Shown here one piece after another: positions 20,084 to 29,219 of a stretch of 64,000 nt of DNA (its first letter is position 1; every line of letters begins with the position of its first letter). The position numbers and the translations under genes are program-made. A model generated the notes under the pieces. That model did not search any database, had not been told where the DNA came from, and saw only the letters and a list, made by a program, of their open reading frames with translations. Origin of the DNA: Moritella marina ATCC 15381 (GTDB taxonomy: Bacteria > Pseudomonadota > Gammaproteobacteria > Enterobacterales > Moritellaceae); NCBI RefSeq assembly GCF_008931805.1, contig NZ_CP044399.1, forward strand, positions 3,149,370 to 3,213,369, given 5' to 3'.

Positions 20084-21382
20084 TTAAACGTCTAGTATGG
20101 TTTTCGCTAAGGTACGAATACCATGGCCTTTTCCGCCTGTTGACCATAAATCATTAGCCGCTTTCTGATACGCGCCCGCTAAATCTAAATGTAACCAACC
20201 TTGCCCATCTTCACGTACAAAACGCGATAAGAATGCAGCAGCAGTCGATGCACCAGCACGACCTTCACCAGCATGGATGTTCGCCATATCAGCAAAGCTT
20301 GATGGTAATTGGCTTTGATGCCATTTCTCTAAAGGTAATTGCCATGCAAATTCATTTTCTGATTTCGCATTTGCTAATACTGAATTCACCAAGTCCTGAT
20401 CAAACCCAAATAGCGCATTATAATCACGACCTAAGGCCATCTTAGCCGCACCGGTCAGTGTCGCTGCATCAATCAAGCGTTGCGGCGAGTTCTCTTCAGC
20501 AGCAAGTAAACCGTCGGCTAACACTAAGCGGCCTTCAGCATCTGTATTAAGCACCTCTACAGTGATATCATTTTTGTAGGTAATAATATCGCCAAGTTTA
20601 AACGCATTGCTGCTGATCATGTTCTCTGCACAGCATAAGAATAACTGCACGCGTTGGTTTAAGCCTTGGCTGATTGCTAATGCTAGTGCGCCAGTCAATG
20701 TTGCAGCGCCGCCCATGTCACTTTTCATTACAGCCATACCATCAGAAGGCTTAATGCTGTAACCACCTGAATCAAAAGTAATGCCCTTGCCTACTAATGC
20801 AGTTGCTACAGGCGCATCGGCATCACCGCTTGGGTTAAAGTCCAGTTGTAACATAGCTGGCGGATGCTGGCTGCCACGTCCGACAGTATGAATACCGGTA
20901 AAACCGTGTGTTAATAATTCTTCACCAGCAATGATTTTGTAGCTAATCGCTTCTGGCGCAAGTTGTAATAACAAATCAGCCGCACTTTGCGCTAGCTTAA
21001 CCGGATACATATCTTCAGCGTCGGTATTAATGGTTTTACGTACCCAATGGCTGGCTTTTTGAAAATCAGTGAACGCTTTCTTTTCAGTACTGTTTACTGA
21101 ATCTAAACCAAAGCAAGCTTGTTGCGTTTCTTTTGCAGTGTAATAGCCTTGGTCAAATGCAATGCGTAATTCCGTATTCCATAACTCGCCTTGCAAGGTC
21201 ACTTTAGCGATACCTTGATTCGACAGTTTACGTGCCGCACGTTGTACTTGTAATGCACTATCACCGCCAAGGTCAGCCAGGTGGATTGATGCGACACCAG
21301 CATTAAAGCTCACTAATGCATTCTTGCCCCAAAAGCTGTCAGCGGGGGTAAGCGTTAACTCAACGATCATGAAATCCTTCAT
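20084..21382 (-). CDS. pepB: Peptidase B (M17 leucyl aminopeptidase family)
   Basis: 432-residue cytoplasmic metallo-aminopeptidase. The active site blocks are present: VGKGITFDSGGYSIK, MKSDMGGAA and NTDAEGRLVLAD (the M17 signature), with metal-binding Lys, Asp and Glu residues. It matches E. coli PepB, encoded at the same place at the end of the isc cluster. The ATG at 21382 has AAGGA 6 bases before it. Here a terminator with an eight-base T-run sits between iscX and pepB, so pepB probably has its own promoter. Confidence 0.94.
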   Translation of the reverse strand: MKDFMIVELTLTPADSFWGKNALVSFNAGVASIHLADLGGDSALQVQRAARKLSNQGIAKVTLQGELWNTELRIAFDQGYYTAKETQQACFGLDSVNSTEKKAFTDFQKASHWVRKTINTDAEDMYPVKLAQSAADLLLQLAPEAISYKIIAGEELLTHGFTGIHTVGRGSQHPPAMLQLDFNPSGDADAPVATALVGKGITFDSGGYSIKPSDGMAVMKSDMGGAATLTGALALAISQGLNQRVQLFLCCAENMISSNAFKLGDIITYKNDITVEVLNTDAEGRLVLADGLLAAEENSPQRLIDAATLTGAAKMALGRDYNALFGFDQDLVNSVLANAKSENEFAWQLPLEKWHQSQLPSSFADMANIHAGEGRAGASTAAAFLSRFVREDGQGWLHLDLAGAYQKAANDLWSTGGKGHGIRTLAKTILDV

Positions 21383-21464
21383 TTAATATCCTTTATTTTG
21401 ACGTGTAAGCAATACGTTATGTTATATACCACTTATTTAACTTTCATATTAACAAGTTAAAGCA

Positions 21465-21507
21465 CAAAAAAAAGCCCATAATCAGCGTTATGCTAACTAT
21501 GGGCTTA
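21465..21507 (-). terminator. Terminator at end of isc operon (before pepB)
   Basis: AAGCCCATA (21472-21480) pairs with TATGGGCTT (21498-21506). On the minus strand the stem is followed by a long T-run, so transcription from iscX probably ends here, ahead of pepB. Confidence 0.88.
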
Positions 21508-21535
21508 TTCAGTATTAGTTATTAACAATTAATAG

Positions 21536-21733
21536 TTAATATTCATCAATCCAAGCAAGCATGACAGCTTCAAGTACGCGTTCACCACAATGATTGGGAT
21601 CATCGGTAAAATCGTCTAGTTCAATAATCATCTTGCGCAAATCGGTGAATCTAACTTGCTGCGGATCTTGTTTTGGATATTGCTCGAAAAGTTCGATTGC
21701 AATATCTCGGCTATCCGACCATGCTAATGCCAT
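21536..21733 (-). CDS. iscX: Fe-S cluster assembly protein IscX
   Basis: 65-residue acidic protein, the usual IscX length, beginning with MALAWSDSRDIAIELFEQYPKQDP. It is thought to bind IscS and iron and to tune cluster assembly. LRKMIIELDDFTDDPNHCGERVLEAVMLAWIDE is family-typical up to the end. It lies 119 bases after fdx in the isc operon, and a terminator follows. Confidence 0.95.
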   Translation of the reverse strand: MALAWSDSRDIAIELFEQYPKQDPQQVRFTDLRKMIIELDDFTDDPNHCGERVLEAVMLAWIDEY

Positions 21734-21852
21734 AAGACCTCTCTAAAAGTAACGTTTAGTTATGACTAACCTATTGTTACTTTCAGTTTAGTTGTCTTAA
21801 GGCATTTATGCGTAGCCTTAGATCAGAAAACAAGGCAGTAAACTAATCGCTA

Positions 21853-22191
21853 TTAATGGCTTTCAGAAACCATGTTTAACGTATACTTCGGAATTTCAAC
21901 AACCAGATCTTTATCCGCAACAGCTGCTTGGCAACCTAAACGAGAATCCGGTTCTAAACCCCATGCTTTATCTAACATGTCATCTTCAAGTTCATCACTT
22001 TCTTCTAATGAATCAAAGCCTTCACGTACGATCACGTGACATGTAGTACACGCGCATGATTTCTCGCACGCATGCTCAATGATGATTCTATTGCGCAACG
22101 CAACATCAAGGATCGTTTCGCCCTTCTCAACGTCTACAGATAGACCTTCTGGGCATAGTTCTTCATGAGGTAAAAATATAACTTTTGGCAT
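21853..22191 (-). CDS. fdx: Isc-type [2Fe-2S] ferredoxin
   Basis: 112-residue adrenodoxin-like ferredoxin that gives electrons to Fe-S cluster assembly in the cytoplasm. The four cluster ligands are in CEKSCACTTC (three cysteines used) and LGCQA. The start overlaps nothing: hscA ends 3 bases before it, so the two are tightly coupled. Acidic surface residues (SLEESDELEDDMLDKAWGL) match the IscS-binding face of the family. Confidence 0.96.
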   Translation of the reverse strand: MPKVIFLPHEELCPEGLSVDVEKGETILDVALRNRIIIEHACEKSCACTTCHVIVREGFDSLEESDELEDDMLDKAWGLEPDSRLGCQAAVADKDLVVEIPKYTLNMVSESH

Positions 22192-22194
22192 TTC

Positions 22195-24054
22195 TTAGAC
22201 CTTATCTACCGACTGACCCTGCAACGCTTTACGGATTGATGCATCCATACGACGAGCAGCAAAATCTTGTGTTAATTTATCGACTGTTTCAATTTCTTTT
22301 TCAATTGCATCTCTATCATCACCTTGACGGATCTGATAAAGCACTTGAATCGCATTCTCAATGACAGTTTGCTCTGCGTCTGACAACAAGGCTTTACCAT
22401 CTTGTTGTAAGGCTACGATTAGGCTTTCCATGACACGGTCAGCTTCTAATTGTTGCTCTGCTAGCATACGCGCTGTTACATCTTCTTTCGCATACGTCAT
22501 TGAATCTTTAAGCATGTTTGCCACTTCATCATCACTCAAACCATACGATGGTTTAACTTGAATAGATGCCGATACACCTGATGATTTTTCCATAGCAGAA
22601 ACACTTAACAAACCATCCGCATCCACCTGGAACGTCACACGAATGTGTGCAGCACCTGCGGCCATTGGTGGAATACCTGTTAATGAGAAACGCGCTAATG
22701 AACGGCAATCAGTCACTAATTCACGTTCACCTTGTAGTACGTGAATAGTCATCGCTGTTTGACCATCTTTAAACGTCGTAAACTCTTGTGCTCGAGCCAC
22801 AGGAATAGTCGTGTTACGTGGGATCACTTTTTCAACTAAGTTACCCATGGTTTCAAGACCAAGTGACAATGGCGTTACGTCTAGTAATAATAACTCTGAA
22901 TCAGGTTTATTACCCACTAATACGTCAGCCTGAATCGCTGCGCCAACTGCCACAACTTTATCTGGATTAATACTAGTTAGTGGCTCTTGAGTAAAAAACT
23001 CCCCCACTTTTTCACGCACTAATGGTACACGAGTAGAACCGCCCACCATCACAACTTCCAGTACGTCTTCTTTGCTGATTTCAGCATCTTTTAATGAACG
23101 ACGACATGCAAGTAAAGTACGTTTAACAAGAGGTTGAATTAGCGTTTCAAATGTTGCCCGGCTTAATGAGCCCTGCCAATTAACAGGCTCTAATGACAGC
23201 GTGATATCCACACTATCATTGTCTGTTAATGCTTGTTTTGCTTGTTTCGCTTGGTTTAATAACAAACGTTGCATTGCCAACGGTTGCTCACCAACCAGTC
23301 CAGCTTCAGTGCTGATCCAATCTGCAACTAAATGGTCAAAATCATCACCACCCAGCGCCGAATCACCACCTGTTGCGAGGACTTCGAATACGCCTTTATT
23401 GAGACGTAAAATAGAAATGTCGAACGTACCACCGCCCAGATCATAAACCGCGATAACGCCTTCTTGACCGGCATCTAAGCCATATGCAATAGCTGCAGCT
23501 GTCGGTTCATTTAATAAACGTAATACATTCAACCCGGCGATGTTTGCTGCATCTTTGGTACCTTGACGTTGTGCATCATCAAAGTAAGCGGGCACAGTAA
23601 TCACAACACCATTAAGTTCACCAGCCAAAGATTCAGTGGCACGTGCAGCTAAAGTTTTTAGTATTTCGGCTGAAACTTGAACCGGATTAAGTTCACCTGC
23701 TACCGTTTTAATTAACGGTTGGCCAGATGCCGATTCAATCAGTACGTTAGGAATACGCGCAGTATCAATATCTGAAAATGCTTTGCCCATTAAACGTTTT
23801 ACTGATGAGATAGTATTTTCTGGGTCGGTTACCGCTTGTTCTGCAGCAAGATCACCAACAATAATCGCATCTGCGGTATAACGAACCACTGATGGTAAAA
23901 TATCGTGACCAGCGTTATTGACTAACGTGATTGCACTGCCACTACGGACACTTGCCACTAATGAATTAGTCGTACCAAGATCAATGCCGACTGCAAGTTT
24001 ATGCTCATGAGGTGCTGCCGATTGACCCGGTTCAGCAATTTGAAGTAATGCCAT
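22195..24054 (-). CDS. hscA: Fe-S assembly Hsp70 chaperone HscA
   Basis: 619-residue DnaK-type chaperone dedicated to IscU; it uses ATP to release clusters from the scaffold. The nucleotide-binding half (about 20-385) has [27 protein letters not shown] and [12 protein letters not shown]. The substrate-binding half follows [17 protein letters not shown]. The start [25 protein letters not shown] is family-typical. The gene sits between hscB (30-base gap) and fdx. Confidence 0.97.
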   Translation of the reverse strand: MALLQIAEPGQSAAPHEHKLAVGIDLGTTNSLVASVRSGSAITLVNNAGHDILPSVVRYTADAIIVGDLAAEQAVTDPENTISSVKRLMGKAFSDIDTARIPNVLIESASGQPLIKTVAGELNPVQVSAEILKTLAARATESLAGELNGVVITVPAYFDDAQRQGTKDAANIAGLNVLRLLNEPTAAAIAYGLDAGQEGVIAVYDLGGGTFDISILRLNKGVFEVLATGGDSALGGDDFDHLVADWISTEAGLVGEQPLAMQRLLLNQAKQAKQALTDNDSVDITLSLEPVNWQGSLSRATFETLIQPLVKRTLLACRRSLKDAEISKEDVLEVVMVGGSTRVPLVREKVGEFFTQEPLTSINPDKVVAVGAAIQADVLVGNKPDSELLLLDVTPLSLGLETMGNLVEKVIPRNTTIPVARAQEFTTFKDGQTAMTIHVLQGERELVTDCRSLARFSLTGIPPMAAGAAHIRVTFQVDADGLLSVSAMEKSSGVSASIQVKPSYGLSDDEVANMLKDSMTYAKEDVTARMLAEQQLEADRVMESLIVALQQDGKALLSDAEQTVIENAIQVLYQIRQGDDRDAIEKEIETVDKLTQDFAARRMDASIRKALQGQSVDKV

Positions 24055-24084
24055 GTTTTAGGTTCTTAAATTTAAATTATTTGA

Positions 24085-24603
24085 TTAGTAATCAAGTAAA
24101 CTATCTTCAAGTGTACTTAATTGTGTCTGCAGTTTATAAACAAATTTTAATTTGCGCACTACATTCGCCGCGTCATTATAATGCTCAATACTGACCAATT
24201 CATTGAATTCTTGCAAATATTGTTTGATTGATAAACTTAATTCATCATCAAAGTCTGCAATTTCTTGTTCAGGGTCTGCAGCATGTGGGATATCTGCAAG
24301 ACGTTCATGCTGTTCCATTTGCTGCATTAAAAACATTGGATCTTGTAATGTTTTTTGCTCACCACGAATATCTTCATGACAAATAGCAAGGATATATTCT
24401 GCACGTTGGATTGGTGATTTCAGAATTGAATAGGCATCATTAACTTGAGATGACTTTTGCACTGATAATAAGCGCTCACGCTCACTGCCATTGGCAAAAT
24501 TATCAGGGTGTAGTGTACGTTGTAAATCTCGATATTTTGTTGCTAAACCGGCACTATCTAATTCAAAATTAACGGGTAAACCAAACAGCTCAAAGTGGTT
24601 CAT
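24085..24603 (-). CDS. hscB: Fe-S assembly J-domain co-chaperone HscB
   Basis: 172-residue co-chaperone that brings IscU to HscA and stimulates its ATPase. The J domain occupies residues 1-75 with the required HPD motif in TLHPDNFANGSERERLL; the C-terminal three-helix part binds IscU. It is somewhat shorter than or equal to E. coli HscB (171). A terminator-like hairpin separates it from iscA upstream. Confidence 0.96.
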   Translation of the reverse strand: MNHFELFGLPVNFELDSAGLATKYRDLQRTLHPDNFANGSERERLLSVQKSSQVNDAYSILKSPIQRAEYILAICHEDIRGEQKTLQDPMFLMQQMEQHERLADIPHAADPEQEIADFDDELSLSIKQYLQEFNELVSIEHYNDAANVVRKLKFVYKLQTQLSTLEDSLLDY

Positions 24604-24639
24604 CTGACGACCTTTAATGGATAGATTAAATAAACAAAA

Positions 24640-24662
24640 CCCAAATAACCAGGTTATTTGGG
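24640..24662 (-). terminator. Hairpin between iscA and hscB
   Basis: Perfect stem CCCAAATAACC with GGTTATTTGGG and almost no loop (one extra base). On the minus strand it is followed by TTTTGTTTATTT, so it looks like an attenuating or partial terminator, or an mRNA end that protects iscRSUA. Confidence 0.65.
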
Positions 24663-24672
24663 CATATCAATA

Positions 24673-24996
24673 TTACACGTTGAAGCTTTCACCGCAGCCG
24701 CATTCGCCTTTCATGTTGGGATTGTTAAATTCAAACCCTTCATTCAGACCTTCTTTAACGAAATCTAATTCGATTCCATCAAGATAAACGTAGCTTTTTT
24801 TATCCACGATAACTGTCACACCTTTTTCAACAAAAACTTCATCGTTTTCATCAATAGAGTCAACAAACTCAAGGATATAGGCTAGACCAGAACAACCAGA
24901 TGTTTTCACACCTAGACGTAAGCCTGCGCCTTTACCACGTTTTTCAAGGTAAGTCGCTACGCGAGCAGCAGCTGAGTCAGATAAGGTAACAGCCAT
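24673..24996 (-). CDS. iscA: A-type Fe-S carrier IscA
   Basis: 107-residue A-type carrier that holds and delivers [4Fe-4S] or [2Fe-2S] clusters. Ligand cysteines are in [10 protein letters not shown] and the C-terminal [10 protein letters not shown]. It lies 9 bases after iscU in the isc operon. Confidence 0.96.
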   Translation of the reverse strand: MAVTLSDSAAARVATYLEKRGKGAGLRLGVKTSGCSGLAYILEFVDSIDENDEVFVEKGVTVIVDKKSYVYLDGIELDFVKEGLNEGFEFNNPNMKGECGCGESFNV

Positions 24997-25005
24997 ATTT
25001 AGCTC

Positions 25006-25389
25006 CTAAGACTCTTTTTTCTTTTTGTAATCGTCAATTGCAGCTTTAATTGCATCTTCAGCAAGAATTGAACAGTGAATTTTCACTGGTGGTAACTCAA
25101 GCTCTTCAGCAATTGTTGTGTTAGTAATTTCGCCCGCTTGCTCAATGCTCTTACCTTTTACCCATTCGGTAACTAAAGAGCTTGATGCGATAGCAGAACC
25201 ACAACCGTAAGTTTTGAATTTAGCATCTTCAATGATGCCTTCTTCGTTAATCTTAAGTTGTAACTTCATTACGTCACCACAAGCAGGTGCGCCTACCATA
25301 CCAGTTGCGATAGATGGGTCACTTTTATCAAATGAACCTACGTTACGTGGATTTTCATAATGGTCGATTACTTTTTCGCTATAAGCCAT
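25006..25389 (-). CDS. iscU: Fe-S cluster scaffold IscU
   Basis: 127-residue scaffold on which [2Fe-2S] clusters are built from IscS sulfur. The three cysteine ligands and the aspartate are visible: VGAPACGDVMKLQL, TYGCGSAIASSS and PVKIHCSILAED; the segment PPVK before the third cysteine is the HscA recognition site (usually LPPVK, here ELPPVK). Confidence 0.97.
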   Translation of the reverse strand: MAYSEKVIDHYENPRNVGSFDKSDPSIATGMVGAPACGDVMKLQLKINEEGIIEDAKFKTYGCGSAIASSSLVTEWVKGKSIEQAGEITNTTIAEELELPPVKIHCSILAEDAIKAAIDDYKKKKES

Positions 25390-25442
25390 GATCTAACTCC
25401 TTCAAACTAAAATATAAATCTTCGTGAAACAAGGGTGGTCGA

Positions 25443-26657
25443 TTAGTGGTGATCCCACTCGATAGTGCTTAAATCGATACCATCTTTAAACATCTCCCAT
25501 AAAGGCGACATTTCACGTAGCTTACTGATGTTCTCTTTAATGATGCTTGTTGCATAATCAACTTCTTCTACAGTCGTAAAACGACCGAATGAGAAACGAA
25601 TTGAGCTATGCGCCATTTCATCGTTCAGACCTAATGCACGTAGTACATAAGATGGTTCTAAACTTGCTGATGTACAAGCTGAGCCTGAAGAAACCGCAAG
25701 GTCTTTCAGTGCCATCATTAATGACTCACCTTCAACAAAGTTGAAGCTTACGTTTAAGTTGCTTACGATACGTTGTTCTGCATGGCCATTTAGATATACT
25801 TCTTCGATATCTGCAATGCCAGCCCAGAAACGTTGACGTAATGCTTCAGCATGGTCTGTATCTTGTTGCATTTCTTCTTTAGCAATACGGAATGCTTCAC
25901 CCATACCCACGATTTGGTGAGTTGGCAGTGTACCACTACGCATACCACGTTCATGACCGCCACCGTGCATCTGCGCTTCTAAGCGGATACGCGGTTTACG
26001 TTGAACGTATAATGCACCAATACCTTTAGGGCCATAAATTTTATGTGCCGATACTGATAACATATCTACTTTTAATTCAGAGAAATCAAGTGGTAATTTG
26101 CCCGCACTTTGCGCAGCATCTACATGGAATAAAACTTTCTTCGCACGACAAAGTTCACCCAATGCAGCGATATCATTAATCGCACCGATTTCATTGTTCA
26201 CGTGCATGATACTAACAATAATAGTATCTTCACGAATTGCAGCTTCAAGGATTTCAACTGTAATTAGACCTTCCGAAGTCGGGTCTAAATAAGTTACTTC
26301 ATAACCTTCACGCTCAAGTTGACGACAAGTATCAAGCACAGCTTTATGCTCAATTTTACTTGTAATAATATGTTTGCCTTTCTTGTTATAAAAATGCGCA
26401 GCACCTTTAATTGCAAGATTGTTTGATTCAGTTGCACCCGACGTAATAACAACTTCACGTGGGTCTGCATTGACTAAATCTGCAATTTGATTACGAGCAA
26501 TGTCTACAGCTTCTTCTGCCTGCCAACCGAAACGGTGTGAACGAGACGCAGGGTTACCAAAGATGCCGTCCATAGTTAAACACTGCATCATTTTTTCTGC
26601 TACACGAGGGTCTACAGGCGTAGTCGCAGAATAATCCAAATAAATAGGTTTTTTCAT
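25443..26657 (-). CDS. iscS: Cysteine desulfurase IscS
   Basis: 404-residue PLP enzyme that takes sulfur from cysteine for Fe-S clusters, tRNA thiolation and FdhD. The PLP lysine is in [17 protein letters not shown], and the persulfide cysteine is in [21 protein letters not shown]. The N-terminus [19 protein letters not shown] is typical. It lies 53 bases before iscU and 95 bases after iscR. Confidence 0.98.
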   Translation of the reverse strand: MKKPIYLDYSATTPVDPRVAEKMMQCLTMDGIFGNPASRSHRFGWQAEEAVDIARNQIADLVNADPREVVITSGATESNNLAIKGAAHFYNKKGKHIITSKIEHKAVLDTCRQLEREGYEVTYLDPTSEGLITVEILEAAIREDTIIVSIMHVNNEIGAINDIAALGELCRAKKVLFHVDAAQSAGKLPLDFSELKVDMLSVSAHKIYGPKGIGALYVQRKPRIRLEAQMHGGGHERGMRSGTLPTHQIVGMGEAFRIAKEEMQQDTDHAEALRQRFWAGIADIEEVYLNGHAEQRIVSNLNVSFNFVEGESLMMALKDLAVSSGSACTSASLEPSYVLRALGLNDEMAHSSIRFSFGRFTTVEEVDYATSIIKENISKLREMSPLWEMFKDGIDLSTIEWDHH

Positions 26658-26752
26658 CTAGTCATTGCTCCATACAACACGGTTAGGCAACTAACGGTGT
26701 TTATATCTTATAATTATAATTTTGATTCGATTATGTTGTTAGACCGTTATAA

Positions 26753-27226
26753 TCAGATAATGTTTACATCAATCTTGTTTAACATTTGACGGTCGTTATC
26801 TTGCTCATTGACGATCTGCTTTATTTCATTATTTGCCATCAGATCAGCCAGCGATATATTATCAAGAAAATCACTGATTCGCTCACTTAAATCATCCCAA
26901 AGTGAATGCGTTAAACAGCGTTTTCCATCATTACAACCGCCTGAAGAATCACATTTGGTCGCTTTTACATTCTCATCAACAGCATCAATGATCATACCGA
27001 CAGAAATAAGCCCAGGTAACATGCCTAACTTATAGCCACCACCGGGTCCTCGTGCACTTGCAACCAAATTCTTTCGACGTAATCGAGAGAATAGCTGTTC
27101 CAAATACGACAACGAAATACTTTGTCGTTCTGATATTTCAGCTAATGGCACAGGTTTAATTTCCGCGTGCAATGCAAGGTCAATCATAGCTGTAACGGCG
27201 TATCGTCCCTTCGATGTCAATCGCAT
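26753..27226 (-). CDS. iscR: Fe-S sensing transcription regulator IscR
   Basis: 157-residue Rrf2-family repressor. The winged helix occupies residues 1-80 ([20 protein letters not shown]), and the [2Fe-2S] cysteines lie in [14 protein letters not shown], with His following in LTH. With cluster bound it represses its own operon through type 1 sites; two such sites lie just upstream. The C-terminal tail is longer and more polar than the core. Confidence 0.97.
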   Translation of the reverse strand: MRLTSKGRYAVTAMIDLALHAEIKPVPLAEISERQSISLSYLEQLFSRLRRKNLVASARGPGGGYKLGMLPGLISVGMIIDAVDENVKATKCDSSGGCNDGKRCLTHSLWDDLSERISDFLDNISLADLMANNEIKQIVNEQDNDRQMLNKIDVNII

Positions 27227-27263
27227 AGCAACCTCTAAAACTGTTATTTAAGGTTATGGTTAC

Positions 27264-27288
27264 ATACCCGACTGAAATGGTCAAGTAT
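27264..27288 (-). promoter_or_regulatory. IscR type 1 binding site, proximal
   Basis: The 25-base palindrome starts ATACCCGACT and ends GGTCAAGTAT. It fits the E. coli type 1 consensus (ATASYYGACTRWWWYAGTCRRSTAT) at 24 of 25 positions by my count. It lies 38 bases upstream of the iscR start. Confidence 0.88.
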
Positions 27289-27313
27289 ATACCTGACTAA
27301 TTTACTCAGGTAT
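27289..27313 (-). promoter_or_regulatory. IscR type 1 binding site, distal
   Basis: A second 25-base palindrome abuts the first, starting ATACCTGACT and ending ACTCAGGTAT. It fits the type 1 consensus at 24 of 25 positions. Together the two sites cover the expected iscR promoter, as in E. coli, where two type 1 sites also mediate feedback. Confidence 0.88.
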
Positions 27314-27349
27314 TACTTTTTAGCAATCAAACTGACAATACTGATGACG

Positions 27350-28066
27350 TTATTTTTTAAGGTTACGCTGGATAGAAACCAAGGCACCACGGAGAATATT
27401 TAGCTCCACGGTTTCAGGACGTGCGCGGGTGAATAAGCGACGTAAACGATTCATCACCACACCTGGATGGGCTTTATTGATAAAACCAGAATCCCATAAT
27501 GTTTCTTCAAGATGCGTATGGAACATTTCTAGCTCCGCTTGTTTTGGATACGGATTATCTTGTTCTGGGAAACTGCTCGTCGCGAGGTAAGCCATGCGTG
27601 TTTCGTACGTTAGAATTTGTACTGCCATTGCGAGGTTTAATGAGCTGTATTCTGGATTTGCAGATACGCATACATGATAAGTACATTTTTGTAGTTCATC
27701 ATTGGTTAAACCAATACGTTCACGACCAAATACCAATGCTACAGGGTAGTTCGGCACTTCTTCGATAAGCTTTAAACCCGCTTCACGTGAATCAAGCATT
27801 GGCCACTGCAGCGTACGAGAACGTGCGCTAGTGCCAATCACTAAACCGCAATTTTCCACAGCTTCTTCTAAGGTATCGACAATCGTAGCATTTTCTAATA
27901 CATCTGCAGCACCGGCAGCCAATGCTACTGATTTTTCATCAATCTCACATAATGGTGCAACTAATACCAACTGTGTAAAACCCATTGTTTTCATTGCACG
28001 AGCAGCTGAACCAATATTACCAGGATGAGATGTACCGACTAATACAACTTTTACGTTTGCTAACAT
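27350..28066 (-). CDS. trmJ: tRNA (cytidine/uridine-2'-O)-methyltransferase TrmJ
   Basis: 238-residue SPOUT-family methyltransferase that modifies the ribose at tRNA position 32 using SAM. Motifs are [24 protein letters not shown] at the N-terminus, [16 protein letters not shown] and [14 protein letters not shown], which form the knotted SAM site. The C-terminal extension ([16 protein letters not shown]) is TrmJ-specific. It lies upstream of iscR and is divergent from suhB, as in E. coli. Confidence 0.95.
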   Translation of the reverse strand: MLANVKVVLVGTSHPGNIGSAARAMKTMGFTQLVLVAPLCEIDEKSVALAAGAADVLENATIVDTLEEAVENCGLVIGTSARSRTLQWPMLDSREAGLKLIEEVPNYPVALVFGRERIGLTNDELQKCTYHVCVSANPEYSSLNLAMAVQILTYETRMAYLATSSFPEQDNPYPKQAELEMFHTHLEETLWDSGFINKAHPGVVMNRLRRLFTRARPETVELNILRGALVSIQRNLKK

Positions 28067-28344
28067 AATTAATACCTAAAAAGATGTATAACAGTCAAAC
28101 TAACTAATTAAACAGGTCGTTTAACGCCAGAGTTAGACTATTATTGGAATTGTTAATTTACTGGTCGCGGATTCTACCACAATTAACCCTGAGCAGATGC
28201 AATAAGCAGCAGTGAAAACGTAAAAATATACTAAGAATTAAAATCAGGTGTAAAAAGTTATGAAAATTACTTTGGATCTTTGCGTTAAGTTGGGTATACT
28301 CCGCGCCCTAATTCCCGTTCTTTCAAAAATTTGGTGGTAATAGT

Positions 28345-29148
28345 ATGCATCCGATGCTAACAATCGCGATCCGTGCTGCGCGTGACGCAGGCAATGTAAT
28401 CGTAAAAGCTTATGGCGATCCTAGTAAAACTAAGATCGAGCAAAAAGGCACAAATGATTTTGTGACTAACGTAGAAAAAGAAGCTGAAGCAGCTATTATC
28501 GCTACAATTAAAAAAGCTTACCCAGAGCATACGATCATCGCTAAAGACAGCGGCGCTATCTCTGGTACAGATACTGACTACCAGTGGATCATTGACCCAC
28601 TAAACGGTCACACAAACTTTATTAAAGGTATTCCACACTTCGCAATCTCAGTTGCTTTACACGTTAAAGGTAAAGCTGAAGTTGCAGTTATCTTTGATGC
28701 TATCGGTGATGAAATCTTCTCTGCTTGTCGTGGTAAAGGCGCTCAATTAAACGGTTTCCGTTTACGTGCTGGCTCTGCTAAAGATTTATCAGGTACTGTT
28801 TTAGCAACAGGCTTCCCACACAACATGAAGCATCAGCAAGATACTTACATGAACATCTTTAGTTCATTATTTACTGAATGTGCTGATGTTCGTGCATCTG
28901 GCAGTCCTGCACTTAACCTTGCTTACCTAGCAGCTGGTCGTATCGACGGTTTCTGGAGCATGGGTCAAAAACCTTGGGAAACGGCAGCGGGTAACTTAAT
29001 AGCTACTGAATCAGGCGCTATCGTAACAGATTTCGCGGGCGGCCATGACTTCTTTAAGTCTGGTAACTCAGTTGCTGCATCACCACGCGTACTTAAAGAT
29101 ATGCTTGCTAAGATACGTCCTAACCTGACTGAATCTTTAGCTAAATAA
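28345..29148 (+). CDS. suhB: SuhB, inositol monophosphatase family, degenerate active site
   Basis: 267 residues, normal SuhB length, with family-typical flanks (MHPMLTIAIRAARDAGN, NDFVTNVEKEAEAAII). SuhB of E. coli is both an inositol monophosphatase and a Nus-complex factor for rRNA transcription. Here the metal site is altered: the usual TEES is AKDS (Lys67, Asp68), DPLDGTTNF is DPLNGHTNF (Asn87, His89), and KPWD is KPWE (Glu212); Asp84 is kept. Loss of Glu67, Asp87 and Thr89 together should abolish or greatly reduce phosphatase activity. The gene is intact, with normal codon use, so it is likely retained for its transcription role. It is followed by a terminator. Confidence 0.93.
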   Translation: MHPMLTIAIRAARDAGNVIVKAYGDPSKTKIEQKGTNDFVTNVEKEAEAAIIATIKKAYPEHTIIAKDSGAISGTDTDYQWIIDPLNGHTNFIKGIPHFAISVALHVKGKAEVAVIFDAIGDEIFSACRGKGAQLNGFRLRAGSAKDLSGTVLATGFPHNMKHQQDTYMNIFSSLFTECADVRASGSPALNLAYLAAGRIDGFWSMGQKPWETAAGNLIATESGAIVTDFAGGHDFFKSGNSVAASPRVLKDMLAKIRPNLTESLAK

Positions 29149-29178
29149 GTTTACTTTACTTAAGTAACGTAAAATAAG

Positions 29179-29211
29179 AAGGCCCAGTACTTATTACAAG
29201 TACTGGGCCTT
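29179..29211. terminator. Bidirectional terminator
   Basis: AAGGCCCAGTACTT pairs perfectly with AAGTACTGGGCCTT. It separates converging suhB and iucD. Confidence 0.94.
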
Positions 29212-29219
29212 TTATTTAG

